Source: Frigoriglobus tundricola (lineage in GTDB: Bacteria; Planctomycetota; Planctomycetia; Gemmatales; Gemmataceae). From it: a DNA stretch of 64,000 nucleotides. The notes under the pieces were generated by a model. That model had not been told where the DNA came from and made no database searches. It worked only from the letters and a program-made list of their open reading frames with translations. The stretch's first letter is position 1. Every line of letters begins with the position of its first letter. Both the position numbers and the translations under genes were made by a program. The stretch is taken from assembly GCF_013128195.2 (NCBI RefSeq), contig NZ_CP053452.2:310001-374000 (forward strand), in the 5' to 3' direction. Shown here one piece after another: positions 54,388 to 61,529 of the stretch.

Positions 54388-54588
54388 TCACGCGCGGGGC
54401 ACGGCCGCGGCCTTGCGGATGGCGTTCTGGCGGCGGGCCTCCTTGCGGCGACGGGCCTCGCACGGTTTCTCGTAGTACTCGTGGGCGCGCAGCTCGCCCT
54501 TCATCCCGCTCCGCTCGATCAGCTTCTTGAACCGTCGCAGAGCGGCGCCGATCGGCTCCCGCTCGTGGACGCGCATCCGCAGGCCCAT
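54388..54588 (-). CDS. rpsU: 30S ribosomal protein S21 (paralogue 2)
   Basis: 66 residues, MGLRMRVHEREPIGAALRRF with core FKKLIERSGMKGELRAHEYY and EKPCEARRRKEARRQNAIRK. It differs from paralogue 1 (5371-5589) mainly in the short tail AAAVPRA and in conservative substitutions. The ATG at 54588 follows an AGGAGAG ribosome-binding site; the open frame extends further upstream without S21 sequence. Keeping two S21 genes could allow alternative ribosome composition (inference). Confidence 0.93.
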   Translation of the reverse strand: MGLRMRVHEREPIGAALRRFKKLIERSGMKGELRAHEYYEKPCEARRRKEARRQNAIRKAAAVPRA

Positions 54589-54670
54589 TCGCTCTCCTGT
54601 CAGGCGAACCCGCCTCACGGGTTCTGGGGTTCGAGGTCCATTGATTGGGAGTGGCGCGAGGGACCGGCGC

Positions 54671-54696
54671 CGGAGCCCCTCATATTCGGGGCTCCG
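54671..54696. terminator. Hairpin between methyltransferase-like gene and rpsU
   Basis: 9-bp perfect arms CGGAGCCCC / GGGGCTCCG with an 8-nt loop, 53 bp after the methyltransferase stop and 83 bp before the rpsU start on the same strand. It could end the first transcript or sit in the rpsU leader as a site for S21 feedback; position alone does not decide. Confidence 0.4.
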
Positions 54697-54748
54697 AGCG
54701 CCAAAGTTAACTCGAGGCCGGGTGCCCGTCAACGGTCGGGGCGTCATT

Positions 54749-55372
54749 TCAGTTTCGCCGCTTCTTCCGGCCCACCTTGCGCTTGAGCCGGAACTCCGCG
54801 CTCCCGTGATAGGTGGCGAGGATCGCCCCCGGCCCGGCGTAGTGGTCGAACAGTTCGCAGACCACCGCTTCCTCGTCCGGCCACGGGTACGCGAACACCA
54901 GGTCGAGGTCGCTCACCTCGAGATCGAGGTCGTCGTAGGCGTAATCGCCCTCGGTGGTCAGCCACGAGTACGTTCCCGCGGCGTGGACGCGCCCCTCCGC
55001 GCCGCGCGGCACGAAGCTCCCGTGCGCGAACTCCACCGGGAGGTCGAAATCGTCCGCCAGTTGGCGGGCCTCCGCCACCAGCGCCTCCTCGATCTCGATC
55101 CCGCACGCGTCGAAGTCGAGCAGCGCGGCCAGCCCCACGACGACGCCGAAGCCGCTGCCCCACTCGCAGAACCGCCGGCCGCGGAGGTGCGGGCCGCCGG
55201 CCAGCGCGTGGAGCACCGCGAACGCGGCGGCGTAGTCGCACGGCACGAACGCGGGCACGCGGCACTCCGACTGGAACCGGTCGATCCGCCGGTCCGCTTC
55301 GCGGATGAGCCGCGCGGCCGGGCCGGGTAGAGCGGTCGGGATAACGGTCACGGGCAGGTCGCGAAGTGGCAT
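54749..55372 (-). CDS. Class I SAM-dependent methyltransferase-like protein
   Basis: 207 residues. The Rossmann fold shows the Gly-rich SAM loop FCEWGSGFGVVVGLAALLDF, the acidic end of strand 2 in CGIEIEEALVAEARQL, and a late strand LDLVFAYPWPDEEAVVCELF. The substrate is not evident. The ATG at 55372 is chosen; a TTG at 55417 is an alternative start. It lies upstream of rpsU on the same strand and may share a transcript with it. Confidence 0.75.
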   Translation of the reverse strand: MPLRDLPVTVIPTALPGPAARLIREADRRIDRFQSECRVPAFVPCDYAAAFAVLHALAGGPHLRGRRFCEWGSGFGVVVGLAALLDFDACGIEIEEALVAEARQLADDFDLPVEFAHGSFVPRGAEGRVHAAGTYSWLTTEGDYAYDDLDLEVSDLDLVFAYPWPDEEAVVCELFDHYAGPGAILATYHGSAEFRLKRKVGRKKRRN

Positions 55373-55496
55373 CGGGGGGTACTGCCGGACCGGCGCGGCG
55401 CGCCGGTATTCGGACAAGATCGCGCGTTTTTCTCAACCCGCGCGAACCGGGTCATAGGATGGAAAGGTGTTGTATTGTCCGTCGCGAGGGCGTCCC

Positions 55497-55688
55497 GTGT
55501 CTGCAAAACCCGACGAGATTTCCGTCGAACAGCGTCAGATCATCTTCAAGGCGCTGGTCGAAGCCCAGGACGGCGGGCTGAGTGTGACGGCGTCGCGGAC
55601 CGCCGTGGCCCGTCAGTTTTCGGTCACCGAGGACCAGGTGAAGCAGATCGAGCGCGAGGGGTCGGACAACCAGTGGCCGCCGCTCTGA
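55497..55688 (+). CDS. Small helical (HTH-like) conserved protein
   Basis: 63 residues from a GTG with GAGGG upstream. The sequence (EQRQIIFKALVEAQDGGLSV, TASRTAVARQFSVTEDQVKQ) reads as three helices, the last two resembling a helix-turn-helix (AVARQFSVTEDQVKQIEREG). The product may be a small DNA-binding regulator. I do not recognise a named family. It lies between divergent starts and ~250 bp before the RRM gene. Confidence 0.6.
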   Translation: MSAKPDEISVEQRQIIFKALVEAQDGGLSVTASRTAVARQFSVTEDQVKQIEREGSDNQWPPL

Positions 55689-55943
55689 GCCCCGGGAAAT
55701 TCTCGGGCCGGCAAGAATCTTCGCAGAATCCTAGAGCGGGTGGGCGGTCGTCCTGCTAGAGTTTACCACAATCGGCGGGACGTCATCCCGTCGGTCGACG
55801 CCGAACGCTCGTTGCTCCCGTCCGAACTGACAGGTGTCACCGGCAGAGATCCCCTCTGCCCGTTCGTCCGTCCACCCGCCCGCCGGTCCGGTGCGGGAAG
55901 TTGATTCATCAGTGCGGCCGGGACCGGGCCGCGGGAGTTCGTC

Positions 55944-56327
55944 GTGGGCAAGAAGTTGTACGTCGGGAACCTGAGCTGGGGGGTCACCGACGCCCAGCTG
56001 CAGGACATGTTCACCCCGTACGGATCGGTCGTGTCGGCCCAGGTCATTATGGACCGCGACACCGGCCGCTCGAAGGGGTTCGGGTTCGTCGAGATGGGCT
56101 CGGATCAAGAAGCCCAGGCGGCCATCACCGGGATGCACGGCCAGGTCGTTGAGGGCCGCCCGCTGACGGTGAACGAGGCCCGGCCCAAAGAGGGCGGCGG
56201 CGGCGGCGGCGGCCGTGGGGGTGGTGGCGGCGGGTACGGCGGCGGCCGTGGGGGTGGCGGCGGCGGGTACGGTGGCGGCGGTGGTGGGTACGGCGGTGGC
56301 GGTGGCGGCGGCGGGCGCCGGTATTGA
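55944..56327 (+). CDS. RNA-recognition-motif protein with glycine-rich tail
   Basis: 127 residues from a GTG. One RRM (1-80) has RNP2 KLYVGNLSW and RNP1 RSKGFGFVEM with both aromatic positions intact; the tail (85-127) is almost all Gly with Arg and Tyr (YGGG / GGYGGG repeats). This is the bacterial/cyanobacterial-type glycine-rich RNA-binding protein (Rbp) plan, often linked to RNA chaperoning in cold or stress. The 250-bp leader upstream could carry autoregulation, but I see no defined structure there. Confidence 0.9.
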   Translation: MGKKLYVGNLSWGVTDAQLQDMFTPYGSVVSAQVIMDRDTGRSKGFGFVEMGSDQEAQAAITGMHGQVVEGRPLTVNEARPKEGGGGGGGRGGGGGGYGGGRGGGGGGYGGGGGGYGGGGGGGGRRY

Positions 56328-56485
56328 TGAATTCCGAGCCGCGGAATAAAGTACTGCCTTAAAATACCAACCGGGGCGGCCACACGTTCGCCCCGGTATC
56401 ATCGCCCGACGTTCGTTTTCCGGGCGGGACCGGGGCGGCGACTCGCCCGCCCCATCCTGATCTTGACTCTAGCCAGGATACGCGA

Positions 56486-57481
56486 TTGCAAACGTTGTCA
56501 ACATCCAACCTCCCCACCCGTCCCGAAGAAACTGGCAAAGCAGCGGCCGCCCTGCCGGCCCCCCAATATAGCCTCCGCCGGCGCGTGATCGCGTGGGCCG
56601 GAACGTTCATCGGGGTGACCGTCCCGCTCGCCGGTCTGATCGTCGCGATCGTGCTGACCTGGGGCTGGGGGTTCACCTGGGTCGATTTCGGGCTGCTGGT
56701 CGGGATGTACCTGCTCACGATGAGCGGCGTCACCATCGGCTTCCACCGGCTGTTCACCCACCGCTCGTTCCAGACCTTCAAGCCGATCCAGGTCGTTCTG
56801 GGCGCGCTCGGGTCGATGTCCTTCCAGGGGCCGCTCCTCGACTGGGTCGGCCGGCACCGGCTGCACCACCAGCACAGCGACCACGAGGGCGACCCGCACT
56901 CGCCGTACCCGCACGGGCCGGGCCTGTGGGGGCTGTTCCGCGGGTTCTGGCACTCGCACATCGGCTGGGCGTTCGCCCCGATGCCCGACGGGCTCGACCG
57001 CTACGCCGGCGACCTCCGGCGCGACAAGCTGATCCTGTGGGTGAGCAACCTCTTCCCGCTCTGGGCGTTCCTGGGCGTCTTCATCCCCGCGGCGATCGGC
57101 TACGCGTTCGGCGGCTGGACGGGCGCGCTGACCGGCTTCCTGTGGGGCGGGCTGGTCCGCATTCTGCTCGGCCACCACGCGACGTGGTGCGTGAACTCCG
57201 TCTGCCACCTCTGGGGCAAGAAGCCGTACAACGCGAACGACGAGAGCCGCAACAACCTGTTCGTCGGGATCATCGCACTGGGCGAGGGGTGGCACAACAA
57301 CCACCACGCCTTCCCGTCGTCGGCGCGGCACGGGCTCCGGTGGTGGCAAATCGACTGGAGCTACATCGTCATCCGCCTGATGGTACTGTGCGGGCTCGCG
57401 TGGAAGGTCCGCCTCCCCACGCCGCACGAACTGAACATGCGCGGCGAGACCCAAGCCCCGCTCGAGCCGGCCGCCGGCTGA
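56486..57481 (+). CDS. Acyl-CoA/fatty-acid desaturase (delta-9 type)
   Basis: 331 residues, TTG start at 56486 preceded by AGGA. It introduces a double bond into acyl chains at the membrane using di-iron and O2. Transmembrane helices near 35-80 and 155-210 bracket the three histidine boxes: HRLFTHRSF (about 84), HRLHHQHSDHEGDPHSPYPH (about 124) and HNNHHAFPSSARHG (about 270). The spacing and order match the SCD/DesC family. It is followed by a perfect 22-bp hairpin. Confidence 0.92.
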   Translation: MQTLSTSNLPTRPEETGKAAAALPAPQYSLRRRVIAWAGTFIGVTVPLAGLIVAIVLTWGWGFTWVDFGLLVGMYLLTMSGVTIGFHRLFTHRSFQTFKPIQVVLGALGSMSFQGPLLDWVGRHRLHHQHSDHEGDPHSPYPHGPGLWGLFRGFWHSHIGWAFAPMPDGLDRYAGDLRRDKLILWVSNLFPLWAFLGVFIPAAIGYAFGGWTGALTGFLWGGLVRILLGHHATWCVNSVCHLWGKKPYNANDESRNNLFVGIIALGEGWHNNHHAFPSSARHGLRWWQIDWSYIVIRLMVLCGLAWKVRLPTPHELNMRGETQAPLEPAAG

Positions 57482-57495
57482 GGCCAGGCTGAAGC

Positions 57496-57543
57496 GTAAA
57501 CGCGTGCGGCCCGACGGCAAACCGTCGGGCCGCACGCGTTTAC
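57496..57543. terminator. Perfect 22-bp hairpin after the desaturase gene
   Basis: Arms GTAAACGCGTGCGGCCCGAC (plus GG; 57496-57517) and 57522-57543 pair completely around a 4-nt loop, 14 bp past the stop. It sits between the convergent desaturase and small lipoprotein genes, and there is no T-run. Confidence 0.6.
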
Positions 57544-57580
57544 CACTCGCACGTCGTTGTGGGTACACTCGGTGCCGCGG

Positions 57581-57739
57581 TCACTTCTTCTGGGTCGTAG
57601 GCCGGTCGTAATCGTTATTTTTGCCGCGCTCGCCCCGACCGCCGCAACCAAGGGACGCCGCACACAGCACGAGAAGCAACGCGAGGAGGGTTCGGCGCAC
57701 GCTGACCACCTTGAGGGTACGGAGCTGTGAATGGGACAT
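57581..57739 (-). CDS. Small exported protein, lipoprotein-like
   Basis: 52 residues from an ATG at 57739 (or 39 residues from an in-frame GTG 13 codons further in). The N-terminal helix VRRTLLALLLVLCAASLGCG ends in a Cys that could be lipid-modified, followed by a short charged tail (GERGKNNDYDRPTTQKK). I recognise no family. It lies just after another tiny lipoprotein in the same direction. Confidence 0.55.
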   Translation of the reverse strand: MSHSQLRTLKVVSVRRTLLALLLVLCAASLGCGGRGERGKNNDYDRPTTQKK

Positions 57740-57840
57740 CGAGTATCCGGAAACGAGCGGAGGGCCGGCCGCTGAAGCGGCCGACCCTCCGTTCATCCCC
57801 TGTTTGAACAGAGGGTTGCCCGTCGAGACGGGCAGCAAAA

Positions 57841-57942
57841 TTACTTGGCCTTGGTGCCGCCGGTGGTGGCGCTGCCGCCGCCGCAGCCGACGACGGAGAC
57901 GACGGACAGGGCGAGAACCAGAGCGACGATGATCCGCTTCAT
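57841..57942 (-). CDS. Tiny lipoprotein
   Basis: 33 residues, MKRIIVALVLALSVVSVVGC followed by GGGSATTGGTKAK: a complete lipoprotein signal with lipobox VVGC and a short flexible tail. The ATG at 57942 has an AGGAG site. A small hairpin (TTGCCCGTC/GACGGGCAG) follows just downstream. Many planctomycetes encode such tiny lipoproteins; the role is unknown. Confidence 0.65.
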   Translation of the reverse strand: MKRIIVALVLALSVVSVVGCGGGSATTGGTKAK

Positions 57943-58283
57943 GAGGAGCTCCTGAAAATTGGCCCGTGAGGGCACGGTGATGCAACAGATTGGGTCCCAC
58001 GGTCCCCGGACAATCCGGGACGCGGCCTTCTGTTTTTCGAGCGAATTCGGGAGAAACAGACTCCGAATGACAACCGGCGTCCGCTTCTCCGTTTCGCCCA
58101 CGACCACATAGATACGAACCGGAACAGGTTATTCCCAAATAATTCCCGATTCGCAATTTTTCTCCCTATCGTGACACCCGGTGACCACGGCCGGCGTTTC
58201 CTGCACGAGCACAAGGCCCGGCCGGCGAAGAGAAATTGGGGAATAAACTGCCCGGTCCGGGTTCGTGAGAATGAGGGACTGCC

Positions 58284-58844
58284 ATGCCTTCCGGTGGGCT
58301 GCCGCAACTGATCGATGCCCATTACGAGGCCCTTTACCGGTACGCCTACCGGCTGAGCGGCGCGGCGGCCGACGCGGAAGATTTGACGCAGGAGGCGTTC
58401 GGCAAGGCGCTCGCACGTCTGCCCCAGCTCCGCGAGCCGGAGCGTGCCAAAGCCTGGCTGTTCCGCATCCTGCGGAACCTGTATCTGCACAAGGTGCGCG
58501 ACCAGAAGCGGCACAAGGTGGTGCCCCTCGACGCGGTCGGGGACCTGGCGGGGCGCTGCGACGCGGCCGAAATGCCGGAGATCGATCCGGCCAAGCTCCA
58601 GCAGGCGCTGAACGAACTGGATGAAGCGTTCCGAACGCCCATCATTCTGTTCTATTTTGAAGAGTTCAGTTATCGCGACATTGCCGAGCAGATGGAGCTG
58701 CCGATCGGAACCGTCATGTCGCGATTGGCACGGGCCAAGGCGTACCTGCGAAGCCGCCTGGCCCCACACGACCCGGACGGGAGCGGCCCTCTCCCCGAAG
58801 CCGCCGCAACCGGCCCGAAGAAGGTGTCTGATGGATTGCCGTGA
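58284..58844 (+). CDS. ECF-type sigma factor
   Basis: 186 residues with region 2 (LIDAHYEALYRYAYRLSGAA, DAEDLTQEAFGKALARL, AKAWLFRILRNLYLHKVRDQ) and region 4 (FYFEEFSYRDIAEQMELPIG, TVMSRLARAKAYLRSRL). It directs RNA polymerase to a small regulon, normally released by an anti-sigma factor. The anti-sigma gene at 58831 overlaps its last 14 bp, so the pair is translationally coupled. Confidence 0.9.
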   Translation: MPSGGLPQLIDAHYEALYRYAYRLSGAAADAEDLTQEAFGKALARLPQLREPERAKAWLFRILRNLYLHKVRDQKRHKVVPLDAVGDLAGRCDAAEMPEIDPAKLQQALNELDEAFRTPIILFYFEEFSYRDIAEQMELPIGTVMSRLARAKAYLRSRLAPHDPDGSGPLPEAAATGPKKVSDGLP

Positions 58845-59570
58845 CGCACAATTTTACCTCCGCCTCCGCCGCCACGCGGCCGACGAACTCGGCGCGGACG
58901 TGACGGCACCGCTCGACGCCCACCTGGCCGGGTGCCCGGCGTGCGCCGCCGACGGCCGCGCCGCCGCGTCGTTCGACCGCGTCATGGCGTCCGCGATGCG
59001 CGCCGTCCCGGTGCCGGCCGACCTGCACGACCGCATCGTCCGGCACATCGCGAGCAAGCAGGGCGCGATCCTCCGCCGCCGCGCTATCGCGGCGGCGCTC
59101 TGGCCGCCGCGGCGGTCCTCGTCGCCTGCATCGGCTTGGGGGTGTTCTCGGGCCTCCGACCGAGCGTGAACACCGAAGCACTCGTGGAGGACTGCGACGC
59201 ACAACTGAACGATCCGCAAGGGTACACGCAGAAGTGGCTCGCGGACCAGAAACTGCCCGACCGGCTCCCCAAGGACTTCGATTACCGGCTCGCCTCGTGT
59301 CGCATTGAGAAGCTTAACGGCTGGGACGTGCCGGTCGTGCAGTTCCGGGCCCCCGAGGGGAACGGCTTTGCGAAGGTGTACATCATCCGCGAGGACGGCC
59401 GATTCGACCTGAAGGGGCTGTCGAACGCACAAGCGTCGCACACAACCGCCCTTGTCGAGACCGGTCAGGGTCCGTTCCGCGGCGTCACATATGTATACGT
59501 GTATACCGGCGGTCCCGGCGGCCTCGACCAGTTCCTCAAGGGACGTAACGGCCGAGTCGATGGGGCATAG
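58831..59570 (+). CDS. Membrane anti-sigma factor with frame break
   Basis: It begins MDCRDAQFYLRLRRHAADEL and has the zinc-binding anti-sigma motif LDAHLAGCPACAADGR (H-x3-C-x2-C). In the first frame it then reads LRRRAIAAALWPP, and the expected membrane helix (AAAAVLVACIGLGVFSG) continues in another frame after the G/C tract at about 59091-59110. One base restores a ~246-residue single-pass protein whose C-terminal part (YTQKWLADQKLPDRLPKDFD; QGPFRGVTYVYVYTGGPGGL) is periplasmic. The uncorrected first frame ends at 59169. Its likely role is to sequester the overlapping ECF sigma factor. Confidence 0.78.
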
Positions 59571-59586
59571 TTGTCACATCCGTCCG

Positions 59587-59637
59587 CCCCGCAACGGAGC
59601 CGCCCCGAACATTGTTCGGGGCGGCTCCGTTGCGGGG
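59587..59637. terminator. Perfect 24-bp hairpin after the anti-sigma gene
   Basis: Arms CCCCGCAACGGAGCCGCCCC (plus GAAC; 59587-59610) and 59614-59637 pair without mismatch around loop ATT. It lies 17 bp after the anti-sigma stop and 45 bp before the selenoprotein start, so it separates the two transcripts. Confidence 0.6.
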
Positions 59638-59681
59638 GCTATAATTCCCGTATCCCCCCATCGCCCGATCCGAGACACGTC

Positions 59682-59921
59682 ATGAACATCGAATTGAAAT
59701 ACTGCTCTCTCTGAGGGTACGAACAGAAGGCCGTCGGTCTGGCGGCCAAGCTCCTCACCGGCTTCAAGCAGAAGATCAAGACCCTCACCCTCGTCCCGGC
59801 CGGCGGCGGGTGCTTCGAGGTGACCGTGGAGGGCGACCTCCTCTTCTCGAAGCTCAAGACGGGAACGTTCCCCGACGAACAGTTCATCGTCCAGGGCGTG
59901 ACGGACCGGTTGAAGAGGTGA
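59682..59921 (+). CDS. Selenoprotein of the Rdx (SelW/SelT/SelH) family
   Basis: An 80-codon frame: MNIELKYCSL-U-GYEQKAVGL, with one internal UGA (59712-59714) as selenocysteine. It continues KLLTGFKQKIKTLTLVPAGG, GCFEVTVEGDLLFSKLKTG, TFPDEQFIVQGVTDRLKR, which matches the Rdx family plan (N-terminal CxxC/CxxU redox motif, then a GxFEVxxxGxLxxSKxxxGxFP core). The motif here is C-S-L-U. Downstream of the UGA is a 7-bp hairpin with loop GGUCU (59729-59747), like a bacterial SECIS. The family is thioredoxin-like; the role is probably thiol-redox related. A standard gene finder would stop at the UGA and miss it. selD is present in the window (41021-42082). Confidence 0.87.
59729..59747 (+). promoter_or_regulatory. 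Bacterial-type SECIS hairpin directing UGA decoding
   Basis: GGCCGTC pairs with GGCGGCC (six Watson-Crick pairs and one G-U pair) around the loop GGTCT. The loop starts 22 nt after the UGA, within the range of bacterial SECIS elements, and the apical GGUCU matches the SelB-recognised loop of E. coli fdhF. Confidence 0.75.
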
Positions 59922-60141
59922 TTCGGACGCGAACCCAGGAAAGAAGAGAATCGGCCCGAGCAACCGGGCTCGTTACAATCTGCTGAACCTCATGGCGTTG
60001 CGAAAACGCCTCGAGACGAGGTGATGGTGTCCCGAAACTCGTTCGGGCACTTTTTTCACTTCGCCCAAGAATCGCCTACCACTCCAAGCATGAGTGCAGG
60101 TATACTCCTCTTCGCAATTTTTCATGCAAGAGGACCTTGCC

Positions 60142-60444
60142 GTGAAATCTCTCCCGATTTGCGGTCTCATTTTTCTGGCGTTCGTGGTGGGACTGTTCGC
60201 GGGCCGCAGCGCGCCCGGCGCGCGCCGCGAACCCACCGCCCCCCGACAACTCCCCGCCGAGGCGGTTCCCACGGAAATCCGCCTCTCCGTCCCCGCCGAG
60301 GCTAACGGCACGCAGCGAAAGGTCAAAAAGCTCCGCGTCCGCTCCAGCGACACCGAGCGCCCCGAAAACCTGTGGGTCGTGTATCTCGTCGTGGACGGCA
60401 AAGCCTATGGCCACGTCTGCGAGGCCACACAGGAAAGTGAATAG
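60142..60444 (+). CDS. Small membrane-anchored protein
   Basis: 100 residues from a GTG with an AGAGGA site 8 bases upstream (an ATG at 60124 is an alternative). One N-terminal helix (LPICGLIFLAFVVGLFAGRS) is followed by a Pro/Arg linker and a small beta domain (KVKKLRVRSSDTERPENLW, VVYLVVDGKAYGHVCEA). No family recognised. The ~190 bp between the selenoprotein stop and this start shows no other gene. Confidence 0.6.
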   Translation: MKSLPICGLIFLAFVVGLFAGRSAPGARREPTAPRQLPAEAVPTEIRLSVPAEANGTQRKVKKLRVRSSDTERPENLWVVYLVVDGKAYGHVCEATQESE

Positions 60445-60625
60445 GTGTCTCCGCGATCGGGCCACTGGTGCTCGTTTCGCCAGCGGACTCGCATTCCCCC
60501 CTATTCCCAGAACCTCCACCGCACGGATGGCGCGGGCGTAGAATGAAGGCGACGCTTCCCGCCTCGGACCAAGGGGCCTCTTGCGATGAGCGTTCCGCTT
60601 CCCGGACCGCCATCGAGAGGTTCCC

Positions 60626-61327
60626 GTGTGCTTTTCCGCCAATGCCAGCGTCGCGGCCGGTACAGTTCTCGTGACCGCCGGTGCGTACTGCATCGCCGCC
60701 GCACGCCGCATGAACCGGGCGTACCTGCCACTCGCCGTCGTGCCGCTCCTGTTCGGTGTCCAACAGTTCCTTGAAGCCGCTGTGTGGATCGGCTTGGCGC
60801 GCGGACTTCCCGGCCTCGTTGAGGCGGCGGCGGTCGGGTTCCTGTTCTTCGCCGCCGCATTCTGGCCGATCTGGGTGCCGATCGCCGCGGCCGCCTTGGA
60901 GGAGCGGAGAGAGAAACGGAAGCTCTTTTACGTTTTCGCGTGGATCGGTCTCGGGTGCGCGCTGACGGTTTACGTGCCGGTGCTGATTTACGCGCACGAC
61001 TCCCTGAATGTGTCGAGCGTCAGTCACTCCTTGCGGTACGACCTGTCCGGCGTGCCGGCCGGCGTGTGGGCGGCGGGGTGGGTCTGGCAGGCCATGTACC
61101 TCGCCGCAGTGTGCGTTCCGCCGCTCATGTCCCGCGACCGATCGATCCGCATCCTGGGCGTCGCGATCCTCGTGTCGGCCGCCATTACCCACATGACGTT
61201 CCGGTACGCGTTTGCGTCCGTCTGGTGTTTCTTCGCCGCTCTCATTTCTCTGTACATCTGGTACATCATGTATCGCGCGAACCGGGCCGTTCCCCCGGCA
61301 CCAGCGGGGGCCGTTGCGGCGGTGTGA
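60626..61327 (+). CDS. DUF6629 family membrane protein
   Basis: 233 residues with about seven transmembrane helices. The N-terminus MCFSANASVAAGTVLVTAGA and the segment PLLFGVQQFLEAAVWIGLA are the family signatures. Later helices (FLFFAAAFWPIWVPIAAAAL; WAAGWVWQAMYLAAVCVPPL; FASVWCFFAALISLYIWYI) complete the plan. Function unknown. GTG start at 60626. Confidence 0.85.
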   Translation: MCFSANASVAAGTVLVTAGAYCIAAARRMNRAYLPLAVVPLLFGVQQFLEAAVWIGLARGLPGLVEAAAVGFLFFAAAFWPIWVPIAAAALEERREKRKLFYVFAWIGLGCALTVYVPVLIYAHDSLNVSSVSHSLRYDLSGVPAGVWAAGWVWQAMYLAAVCVPPLMSRDRSIRILGVAILVSAAITHMTFRYAFASVWCFFAALISLYIWYIMYRANRAVPPAPAGAVAAV

Positions 61328-61367
61328 AACTCTCTGCGATCCGCCGGGGTAGATCCCTTCAGCCGTG

Positions 61368-61488
61368 CTAAGGACTATCAGACAGAACCCCTCCCCCAAG
61401 GGGAGAGGGGCTTCCGAACGCCGGGTTTCTCCCCCTTCCCTCTTAGGGAAGGGGGCCGGGGGGTTAGGTTCTGCCGGCTGGTCCTAAG
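61368..61488. repeat. Imperfect inverted repeat with CCCCTCCCC core
   Basis: The ends (CTAAGGAC at the left, GTCCTAAG at the right) and the inner blocks CAGAACCC / GGTTCTG are complementary with several mismatches; the core contains two smaller hairpins (CCCCTCCCCCAAGGGGAGA; CCCTTCCCTCTTAGGGAAGG). It is similar in style to 35489-35669 and lies upstream of the DUF1501 gene. Confidence 0.5.
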
Positions 61489-61529
61489 CTTCTTGTACTT
61501 GCGTTTGATTCGCCTTCTCGGAGCGATCC

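Noticed and set aside
59682..59714. Reading the UGA at 59712 as the true stop (10-residue peptide)
   Set aside because: The frame continues with a complete Rdx family core, and the UGA sits exactly at the redox position with a SECIS-like hairpin after it.
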